From SAR116 cluster bacterium (GTDB taxonomy: Bacteria > Pseudomonadota > Alphaproteobacteria > Puniceispirillales > Puniceispirillaceae), in NCBI GenBank assembly GCA_002686685.1, contig NYYG01000044.1, positions 1-11,695 on the forward strand: 11,695 nt of DNA, given 5' to 3'. Below the pieces are notes generated by a model. The model made no database searches. It was not told the origin of the DNA and saw nothing but the letters and a program-made list of their open reading frames with translations. Position 1 is the stretch's first letter, and every line of letters begins with the position of its first letter. This document shows positions 5,280 to 11,695 of the stretch, piece by piece. The position numbers and the translations under genes were made by a program.

Positions 5280-6795
5280 TCTTATATCCTCATTCGCCGC
5301 TGACCCGCATGATACTGCCGGCCTCGCCGCGATCGATATCACCGGCCTTGCCGCGGATTCACGCGCCGTAACCGCAGGCGACCTGTTCTTTGCCCTTGTC
5401 GGCAGCCATGCGGACGGGCGCGACTTTGCTGCCGCCGCCATCACGGCCGGCGCCGCCGCCATCGTCACCGATATGCGGCCCCTCGACGATGCCTTGCAGA
5501 ACGCCACAATACCCGTATTGCAGACCGACAATCCGCGTCTGGCCATGGCACAGGCCGCGGCCCGCTTCTGGCCACGCCAGCCGGCCATGATTGCCGCGGT
5601 CACCGGCACCAATGGCAAGACATCAACAGTGGAGTTCATGCGCCAGATCTGGAAGCGCGTCACCTGGGATTCCGCATCTATCGGCACGCTGGGCATGCAG
5701 GGGATCGAAAGCCGCGACATGCAGGGCACGATGATGGGGCTTGCCGCGCTGACAACCCCTGATGCGCTGCGCCTGCATCCAGCCCTGCACCAGCTGGCCG
5801 GCGCCGGCATTACCCATCTTGCGATCGAGGCCAGCAGCCACGGGCTGGAACAGCACCGTCTGGACGGCATGAATGTGCATATCGCCGGCTTTACCAATCT
5901 CAGCCGCGATCATCTGGACCATCACCCGGATATGGACGCCTATTTCGCTGCCAAAACGCGGCTGTTCACCGATCTGCTGATGCCGGGCGGCACCGCCGTT
6001 ATCAATATTGACGATGCGCATGGGGCCCGTCTTGCCGCGCAACTGCGCGGTGATGACAGCCGCGAAATCGTTGTGCTGACGATTGGCGAGACAAAGGGTG
6101 CCGATTTCCATATTCAGGCGATCACCCCGATGGAATTCGGGCTGGACATCACCGTCGCGCATGGACACACGGTCATGCGCGTGCCGGTTGCGCTGGCCGG
6201 CCGCTTTCAGGCGATGAATGCCATGACAGCTGCCGTTATGGCGCATGCCAGTGGCCTTGCCCTGCATGACTCGCTTGGCGCGCTGGCCTATGTCACCGGC
6301 GCGGAAGGCCGTATGCAGCTGATTGCCGGCCACCCGGCCGGCTTGCGCGTGATCATCGACTATGCCCATACGCCGGACGCCCTGCGCGCCGCACTGGTGG
6401 CGCTGCGCCCCGAGGCTGGCAACCGGCTTGCCGTGCTGTTTGGTGCCGGTGGTGATCGTGATCCCGGCAAGCGGCCGATGATGGGGGCCGCTGCCGCCGA
6501 ACTGGCCGATCTGGTCTTTGTCACCGATGACAATCCGCGGTCCGAGGCACCTGACGCCATTCGCCGCGATATTATCGCCGCCTGCCCGCAGGCACGCGAA
6601 ATCAGCGACCGCGCCGAAGCCATCAGCGTCGCCCTGTCCGAACTTGGCCATGATGACGTGCTGCTGATCGCCGGCAAGGGGCATGAAAATTTCCAGCTCG
6701 TCGGTGATGAAACCCTGCCCTTCAGCGATGCCAGCGTGGCCCGCAAGGTTATCGGTGATCTGGCAAGCGCCCGCCAGCAGGGGGCCCAGAGATGA
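5266..6795 (+). CDS. murE: UDP-MurNAc-L-Ala-D-Glu:meso-diaminopimelate ligase MurE
   Basis: MurE is the cytoplasmic ATP-dependent ligase that adds meso-diaminopimelate to UDP-MurNAc-L-Ala-D-Glu. With the TTG start it has 509 residues, normal for the family, and begins MLLTDLI as MurE proteins typically do. Motifs: the substrate-domain segment GLAADSRAVTAGDLFFAL near the N-terminus, the ATP-binding loop VTGTNGKT (112-119), TTPDALRLH, EASSHGLEQHRLDG, the carbamylated lysine in YFAAKTRLF (K230), DYAHTPDALRAAL, and DNPR (422-425), which specifies meso-DAP rather than lysine. The last motif shows that the cell wall is DAP-type. The start overlaps ftsI by 14 nt and the stop overlaps the murF start by 4 nt (ATGA). 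The rare TTG initiator may lower its translation relative to its neighbours. Confidence 0.96.
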   Translation: MLLTDLISSFAADPHDTAGLAAIDITGLAADSRAVTAGDLFFALVGSHADGRDFAAAAITAGAAAIVTDMRPLDDALQNATIPVLQTDNPRLAMAQAAARFWPRQPAMIAAVTGTNGKTSTVEFMRQIWKRVTWDSASIGTLGMQGIESRDMQGTMMGLAALTTPDALRLHPALHQLAGAGITHLAIEASSHGLEQHRLDGMNVHIAGFTNLSRDHLDHHPDMDAYFAAKTRLFTDLLMPGGTAVINIDDAHGARLAAQLRGDDSREIVVLTIGETKGADFHIQAITPMEFGLDITVAHGHTVMRVPVALAGRFQAMNAMTAAVMAHASGLALHDSLGALAYVTGAEGRMQLIAGHPAGLRVIIDYAHTPDALRAALVALRPEAGNRLAVLFGAGGDRDPGKRPMMGAAAAELADLVFVTDDNPRSEAPDAIRRDIIAACPQAREISDRAEAISVALSELGHDDVLLIAGKGHENFQLVGDETLPFSDASVARKVIGDLASARQQGAQR

Positions 6796-8264
6796 GCCCT
6801 GCACGCACCAACAATTCTGCAGACGGCATCCGGGCTGACATGCTGGCGCACCGCACTGGCGGCCATTGGCATGCGGATAACGCGGCGTCAGCCATGGTCA
6901 CATCGATCGAGATCGACAGCCGCAAATGCAGCGACGGTGCCCTGTTTGTTGCCTTGCCGGGGGCACAGGCCGATGGCCATAATTTCATCGCTGCTGCCGC
7001 CAGACAGGGGGCCACCGCCGCCCTTGTGGCCACGCCGGATGCCAGCTGTGCCCTGCCCCAGCTGGTGGTTGATGATGTCCGCACCGCACTTGATGATCTG
7101 GGCATTGCCGGTCGCACCGCGCATCGCGCGGCAGGCGGCAGGCTGGCCGGCATCACCGGATCGGTTGGCAAGACCGGCAGCAAGGAAATGCTGGCACATC
7201 TGCTGCGCCGTCTGGCCGGCCCGGCGGGTTCTGTCGCCAGCCGCGCCAGCTTTAACAACCATCTTGGCGTACCGCTGACCCTGTCGATGCTGCCTGACAG
7301 ACCGGCCCCCGCTGTTCAGGAGATGGGCATGAATGCCGCCGGCGAGATCAGCCGTCTCAGCCGTATGGCAAGCCCCGATGTGGCCGTGATCACCTGTATC
7401 GCGGATTCACATGCCGGTTTTTTTGAATCGCTGGCCGATATTGCCGCCGCCAAGGCCGAAATATTTGACGGGATGGACAAGGACGGCCTGGCCATCCTGA
7501 ACCGCGACGATGCCTTCTTTGACGATCTGGGCACACGGGCGCAGGCCGCCGGGATCAGCGATATTGTGACTTTCGGCCGCGACGAGGATGCCGATTTCCG
7601 TCTTCTGGAAGTTGAACCGGCTGCGGCCGGCCAGATGGTCGATGCCAGCCTGCGCGGCACGGCGGTGCGTTTTGCCCTTGGCATGCGCAACGCGCATTGG
7701 GCGCATAATGCCATGGCGGTGCTGGCGGCGGTGCATGCGCTTGGATTTGACCCGGCTGATGCCGCGACTCATTTGCATGATTTCAATGATTTGCCAGGAC
7801 GGGGTGCCGTTCTGTCAGGGGCGTTTGATGCACGCCGGATCACCCTGATTGACGACAGCTATAATGCCGGGCCGCGCTCGATGCAGGCGGCGCTTGCCGG
7901 GTTGCATGGCACGGCACCGCAGATTCTTGTCCTGTCCGACATGCTGGAACTTGGTGATGGCAGCGCCGCCGCCCATACCGCGCTGGCACCGCCAATCATG
8001 GCCTTGCGGCCGCGCGTGATCATCACCATCGGGGCGGAGATGGGCCGGATGGCAGCCAATTTGCCTTGCCTTGGCGCGGAACATATCGCCGCCGCCACAC
8101 CGGATGACGCCATCGCCAGCCTGCGCGACTCGGCCTGTGACGGCGACACGGTATTCATCAAGGGATCACTTGGTTCAGGTGCATGGCGGGTCGCACGCGC
8201 CATTCTGGACGCCTTTAGCCAGGCAGACCCAAAGATTGCGGGAGGCGCAAACAATGCTGCCTGA
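6792..8264 (+). CDS. murF: UDP-MurNAc-tripeptide:D-Ala-D-Ala ligase MurF
   Basis: MurF adds the D-Ala-D-Ala dipeptide to UDP-MurNAc-tripeptide, completing the cytoplasmic pentapeptide precursor. The 490 residues fit the family, slightly on the long side. Visible are the N-terminal substrate domain ([17 protein letters not shown]), the ATP-binding loop [14 protein letters not shown] (120-133), [22 protein letters not shown], the central-domain HNAMAVLAA segment, [15 protein letters not shown] (354-368) and [10 protein letters not shown] near the C-terminal domain. The usual YNANP is YNAGP here (G360), a small departure at a generally conserved position. A weak AGGGGG is 7 nt before the ATG, and translation is probably coupled to murE through the 4-nt overlap. 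The 3' end overlaps mraY by 11 nt. Confidence 0.96.
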   Translation: MSPARTNNSADGIRADMLAHRTGGHWHADNAASAMVTSIEIDSRKCSDGALFVALPGAQADGHNFIAAAARQGATAALVATPDASCALPQLVVDDVRTALDDLGIAGRTAHRAAGGRLAGITGSVGKTGSKEMLAHLLRRLAGPAGSVASRASFNNHLGVPLTLSMLPDRPAPAVQEMGMNAAGEISRLSRMASPDVAVITCIADSHAGFFESLADIAAAKAEIFDGMDKDGLAILNRDDAFFDDLGTRAQAAGISDIVTFGRDEDADFRLLEVEPAAAGQMVDASLRGTAVRFALGMRNAHWAHNAMAVLAAVHALGFDPADAATHLHDFNDLPGRGAVLSGAFDARRITLIDDSYNAGPRSMQAALAGLHGTAPQILVLSDMLELGDGSAAAHTALAPPIMALRPRVIITIGAEMGRMAANLPCLGAEHIAAATPDDAIASLRDSACDGDTVFIKGSLGSGAWRVARAILDAFSQADPKIAGGANNAA

Positions 8265-9339
8265 TCTTCTTGTTCCGCTTGCAGGCGAATATCAGTTCTT
8301 CAACCTGTTCCGCTACATCACCTTCCGGACAGGCGGGGCCACCATTACGGCCCTGCTGATCAGCCTGCTATGCGGCCCGGCGATGATCCGCTGGCTGAAA
8401 GACCATCAGGCCGAAGGCCAGCCCATTCGCAGCGACGGCCCGGAAACGCATCTTGCCAAGATTGGCACACCGACCATGGGCGGGCTGCTGATCCTTGGTG
8501 CCTTTGTGTTTTCGACGCTGCTGTGGATGCCCCTGTCCAACCCCTATCTGTGGCCGGTCCTGACGGTGGCTGTTGCCTTTGGCGCGGTTGGCTCGGTCGA
8601 TGACTGGATGAAATTGCGGCGGCGCTCGCATCACGGCATGTCGGGACGGATGAAGCTGGTCCTGCAGCTGCTGGTTGCCTTTGTGGTGACCCTCGTCTTT
8701 ATCGAACTCTCGCCGCCGCAACTGCGTTATGGCGTCGCCATTCCCTTCCTCAAGGATTCACTTGTCCCGCTGGGGCTGCTCTATGTGCCTTTTGCCATGC
8801 TGGTCATGGTGGGCGCGTCAAACGCCGTCAACCTGACAGACGGGCTGGACGGGCTGGCCATTGTGCCGGTGATGATTGTCGCCGCCTGTTTCGGCCTGAT
8901 TGCCTATCTTGCCGGCAATGTGAATTTTGCCGGCTATCTGCAGATCAATTATGTCCCCGGCACCGGCGACCTTGCGGTGATGTGCGGCGCGTTGCTGGGG
9001 GCCGGGCTTGGCTTCCTGTGGTTCAACGCACCGCCGGCACGCGTCTTTATGGGCGACACCGGATCGCTGGCGCTTGGCGGCGCGCTGGGGGCGATGTCCG
9101 TTGCGACCCGCCACGAGATGGTGCTGGCCATTACCGGCGGCCTGTTCGTTCTGGAAACCCTGTCCGTGATCCTGCAGGTGGCCTCGTTCAAACTGACCGG
9201 CCGGCGCATCTTCCTGATGGCACCCCTGCACCATCATTTCGAACGCAAGGGCTGGGCCGAATCCACCATTGTGATCCGGTTCTGGATCATTTCCGTCGTG
9301 CTGGCACTTGCCGGCCTGTCATCACTGAAACTGCGCTAG
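8254..9339 (+). CDS. mraY: Phospho-MurNAc-pentapeptide transferase MraY
   Basis: MraY is the integral inner-membrane enzyme that transfers phospho-MurNAc-pentapeptide from UDP to undecaprenyl phosphate, making lipid I. Its 361 residues match the family (about 360), and about ten hydrophobic segments are visible. Diagnostic motifs: [13 protein letters not shown] (65-77), the aspartate pair in SVDDWMK (D116, D117), [11 protein letters not shown] (190-200), [12 protein letters not shown] with D268 (265-276), and [12 protein letters not shown] (323-334), whose histidine triplet (326-328) is a family hallmark. ATG 8254 is chosen because GGGAGG lies 8 nt upstream and the protein then starts as typical MraY; an upstream in-frame ATG at 8071 would run through murF. 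It overlaps murF by 11 nt and is followed by a 13-nt gap. Confidence 0.97.
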   Translation: MLPDLLVPLAGEYQFFNLFRYITFRTGGATITALLISLLCGPAMIRWLKDHQAEGQPIRSDGPETHLAKIGTPTMGGLLILGAFVFSTLLWMPLSNPYLWPVLTVAVAFGAVGSVDDWMKLRRRSHHGMSGRMKLVLQLLVAFVVTLVFIELSPPQLRYGVAIPFLKDSLVPLGLLYVPFAMLVMVGASNAVNLTDGLDGLAIVPVMIVAACFGLIAYLAGNVNFAGYLQINYVPGTGDLAVMCGALLGAGLGFLWFNAPPARVFMGDTGSLALGGALGAMSVATRHEMVLAITGGLFVLETLSVILQVASFKLTGRRIFLMAPLHHHFERKGWAESTIVIRFWIISVVLALAGLSSLKLR

Positions 9340-9352
9340 GAACCAGCCCCCC

Positions 9353-10717
9353 ATGATGCACCCCCATTCCATGTCAGGACAGACGGTCGGGATCCTCGGT
9401 CTCGGCGTCTCGGGCATGGCGGCAGCGCGCGCGCTGGCCGGTGTCGGCGCGCATCTGTGGCTGCATGACGACAGCATCACCCCGGACCAGCTGCCAGCGG
9501 GTGCCCAGCGTGCTGACTGGCAGGCCTGGCCATGGGACCGGATGGACGCAATGGTGATCAGCCCCGGAATCCCGCATCACCTGCCAGCGCCGCACCCGGC
9601 CGCTGCCCGTGCCGCACAGGCCGGGATCGAGATCATCAGCGAGGTTGAGATCGCGCTGCGGGCACGCCCGGCGGCGCGCCTTGTTGTGGTCACCGGCACC
9701 AATGGCAAATCCACCACCACCGCGCTGCTTGGCCATTGCCTGTCCACTGCCGGCATACCGGTCGCTGTTGGCGGCAATATCGGCGATGCCGCCTGCAATC
9801 TACAGGACCCGGGCCGCGATGGTGTCATCGTTCTCGAAATGTCATCCTATCAGCTGGAAACAACCCCTGCGCTGCGCGCGGATATTGCGGTGCTGCTGAA
9901 TATCACCCCGGACCATCTTGACCGGCATGGCGGGATGACCGGCTATGTTGCAGCCAAGGCGCGGGCGCTGGCGGCAGTTGGCGCGGACGGGCTGGCGGTG
10001 ATCGGGGCTGGCGATACCCATGTACGCGCCCTCGCCGATGGCCTGCGCCAGCGCAGCGCCGATCATGCCGATGCCCCCGGCCTTGCCGTCATCACCCCCG
10101 ATCAGGCGCCGTCTGCGGTGCACAACTGCGCCGCGCTTGCTGGCAGCCATAATGCTGAAAATGCCGCTGCCGTGGCCATCTGCCTGCGCCATCTTGGCTG
10201 TTCCGAGGATGCGATTGATGCCGGTATCAGCAGCTTTGCCGGCCTGCCGCACCGCCTGCAACCGGTGACCGGCACCGCCACTGTGACGTTTGTCAATGAC
10301 AGCAAGGCAACCAATGGCGTGGCGGCGGCGCGTGCGCTGACCGCCTTTGAGAAGATCTTCTGGATTGCCGGCGGCGCGGCAAAAGAAGACGGCCTCGGCC
10401 CGGCTGCCGCCGTAACCGACGCGGTGCAAAAAGCCTATCTGATCGGTGCCGCGGCCGAGGATTTTGCCGCCGCGCTTGACGGGCGCTGTCCGGTCACGCT
10501 GTGCGGCGATCTGGAAACCGCCACCGAAACCGCCTTTGCCGATGCCAGCGCGGCCACAGCCGGGGGGCATGGCAACGCCACAATCCTGCTGTCACCGGCC
10601 GCCGCCTCATTTGACCAGTTCCCGAATTTTGCAGCGCGCGGCGCATTGTTCGCCAGCATTGCACACCGGCTTGTAGCCGCCGCCCCTGCCACGATCAGCG
10701 GAGGTGCGCATGCTTGA
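9353..10717 (+). CDS. murD: UDP-MurNAc-L-alanine:D-glutamate ligase MurD
   Basis: MurD adds D-glutamate to UDP-MurNAc-L-Ala in the cytoplasm. The 454 residues are slightly longer than the common 435-450. Motifs: an N-terminal Rossmann-like glycine segment GILGLGVSGMAAARAL (13-28), SPGIP, the ATP-binding loop VTGTNGKST (113-121), MSSYQLE, NITPDHLDRHGGM, the ligase-family SHNAEN (265-270), NDSKATN (315-321) and the C-terminal LSPAAASFDQFPNFAARG. ATG 9353 has AGGA 11 nt upstream, next to the mraY stop; ATG 9356 or ATG 9371 (MSGQTVG) remain possible and would shorten it to a more typical N-terminus. The 3' end overlaps the ftsW start by 8 nt. Confidence 0.96.
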   Translation: MMHPHSMSGQTVGILGLGVSGMAAARALAGVGAHLWLHDDSITPDQLPAGAQRADWQAWPWDRMDAMVISPGIPHHLPAPHPAAARAAQAGIEIISEVEIALRARPAARLVVVTGTNGKSTTTALLGHCLSTAGIPVAVGGNIGDAACNLQDPGRDGVIVLEMSSYQLETTPALRADIAVLLNITPDHLDRHGGMTGYVAAKARALAAVGADGLAVIGAGDTHVRALADGLRQRSADHADAPGLAVITPDQAPSAVHNCAALAGSHNAENAAAVAICLRHLGCSEDAIDAGISSFAGLPHRLQPVTGTATVTFVNDSKATNGVAAARALTAFEKIFWIAGGAAKEDGLGPAAAVTDAVQKAYLIGAAAEDFAAALDGRCPVTLCGDLETATETAFADASAATAGGHGNATILLSPAAASFDQFPNFAARGALFASIAHRLVAAAPATISGGAHA

Positions 10718-11695
10718 CCGTACCGACCGTTCGCTTGTTGGAATCTGGTGGTGGACAGTTGACCGCTGGCTGCTGGCCAGCGCCATCCTGCTGATGGTCA
10801 TCGGCACGTTGCTGGTCATGGCCGCCGGCCCGGCGGTTGCCACCAATATCCAGCTTGCCTCGCAGCATTTTGGTGTGCGCCAGTCGATCTATCTGATCCC
10901 GGCGCTGGGGGCGATGCTGTTCTTTTCGATATTGGAGCCGCGCCCGATCCGCATCCTGGCGATTTTGGGGCTGGCGGTCACCATTGGCCTGATGATTGCG
11001 GCAATCCTTGTCGGCAGCGAGATCAAGGGTGCCACGCGATGGATCACAATCGCCGGCATCAACCTGCAGCCGTCTGAATTCGCAAAGCCCTTCTTTGCCA
11101 TTGTGTCGGCCTGGCTGCTGACCCTGTGGCGCGAGGGGCAGGATTTCCCGGGCTGGATCTATTCAGCGGCGCTGATGGCCGTTCTCGTCGGCATCTTGGT
11201 GCTGCAGCCCGATATCGGCATGACCTTTCTGGTGGCCGTTACCTGGGGTTTCCAGATGTTTCTTGCCGGCCTGCCCATGCTGCTGGTGATCGGTATTGTC
11301 GCGCTGGCCCCGTTGGGGCTGTGGGCGGCCTATCGGACACTGGATCATGTGGAAAAGCGGATCGACCGGTTCTTTGAGGGCGGCGCATGGCAGGTGGAAC
11401 AGGCACGGGATTCCTTTGCCAATGGCGGCCTTCTGGGCGTTGGCCCCGGCGATGGCACCGTCAAATTGCATCTGCCGGATGCGCATTCCGATTTCATCTT
11501 TGCCGTCGCCGCCGAGGAATATGGCGCGTTGGCCTGTCTCAGCCTGATCGGCCTTTACGGCTTTATCGTGCTGCGCGGCTTTGCCCGCACCATGTCGGAT
11601 GAAGGGCTGTTCGCGCTGATTGCCGGGTCCAGCCTTCTGGCACAGTTCGGGGTACAGGCCGCCATCCATATGGCCTCATCCGCCGACTTCATCCC
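10710..11695 (+). CDS. ftsW: Septal peptidoglycan polymerase FtsW (3' end beyond window)
   Basis: FtsW is the SEDS-family glycosyltransferase that polymerises lipid II at the septum with FtsI; it is a polytopic inner-membrane protein. The window holds 328 codons of an expected total of about 370-400, open to the last base with no stop. Many hydrophobic segments are visible after a short cytoplasmic N-terminus. Motifs include KGATRWITIAGINLQPSEFAK (106-126), LQPDIGMT (165-172), LLGVGPGDG and the catalytic-region LPDAHSDFIFAVAAEEYG (255-272), with D261 at the position of the essential SEDS aspartate. It begins with ATG five bases after GGAGG and overlaps murD by 8 nt. RodA is the main alternative, but position after murD in the dcw cluster with ftsI points to FtsW. 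The cut falls just before the usual PTKGMTLP motif. Confidence 0.95.
   Translation, partial: MLDRTDRSLVGIWWWTVDRWLLASAILLMVIGTLLVMAAGPAVATNIQLASQHFGVRQSIYLIPALGAMLFFSILEPRPIRILAILGLAVTIGLMIAAILVGSEIKGATRWITIAGINLQPSEFAKPFFAIVSAWLLTLWREGQDFPGWIYSAALMAVLVGILVLQPDIGMTFLVAVTWGFQMFLAGLPMLLVIGIVALAPLGLWAAYRTLDHVEKRIDRFFEGGAWQVEQARDSFANGGLLGVGPGDGTVKLHLPDAHSDFIFAVAAEEYGALACLSLIGLYGFIVLRGFARTMSDEGLFALIAGSSLLAQFGVQAAIHMASSADFI

Noticed and set aside
4881..5897. Long - strand open frame (338 codons) across ftsI and murE
   Set aside because: It is antisense to two genes with complete catalytic motifs, spans their junction and shows no domain or ribosome binding site; long antisense frames are common in GC-rich DNA.
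5623..6804. Long - strand open frame (393 codons) opposite murE
   Set aside because: Its product has no recognisable motif and it is an exact shadow of the MurE coding region.
1..11695. Mobile element or prophage insertion
   Set aside because: No transposase, integrase, terminal inverted repeats or target duplications were seen; gene order is the normal dcw order.

Overview
The window is a core chromosomal segment of a GC-rich, meso-diaminopimelate-type Gram-negative bacterium, most likely an alphaproteobacterium. The evidence is gene order (rnpB close upstream of mraZ, then mraZ-rsmH-ftsL-ftsI-murE-murF-mraY-murD-ftsW), the form of the FtsL and MraZ proteins, a DNPR meso-DAP motif in MurE, and a GTTC-N7-GTTC direct repeat of the type bound by alphaproteobacterial LexA. 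No genus can be named from sequence alone.

Layout: bases 1 to about 353 are the 3' nine-tenths of RNase P RNA (rnpB, + strand, 5' end cut by the window edge). Bases 366-1220 hold one gene on the - strand, convergent with rnpB, encoding an unrecognised exported protein with an unusually long N-region before its signal sequence. Bases 1221-1644 are a divergent regulatory region, AT-rich from about 1400 to 1620. It contains a 10-bp-phased array of MraZ-type TGGG boxes next to mraZ, a LexA-like direct repeat, a plausible - strand promoter, a small inverted repeat and an 11-bp tandem repeat. Bases 1645-11695 are the first nine genes of the division and cell wall (dcw) cluster on the + strand, tightly packed with overlaps of 1, 4, 8, 11 and 14 nt and gaps of 4 and 13 nt; ftsW runs off the right edge.

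The dcw genes form one pathway. MurE, MurF and MurD are cytoplasmic Mur ligases building the UDP-MurNAc-pentapeptide, MraY transfers it to undecaprenyl phosphate, FtsW polymerises lipid II and FtsI crosslinks the septal glycan. FtsL belongs to the complex that activates FtsW-FtsI. MraZ is the operon's transcriptional regulator and RsmH methylates 16S rRNA. No terminator or strong internal promoter was seen within the cluster, so one long, translationally coupled transcript is likely.

No wholly new multi-gene system is visible. The parts worth a second look are in the 366-1645 region: the exported protein of unknown function, its possible SOS control and its odd repeat-bearing leader, and the extended MraZ operator.
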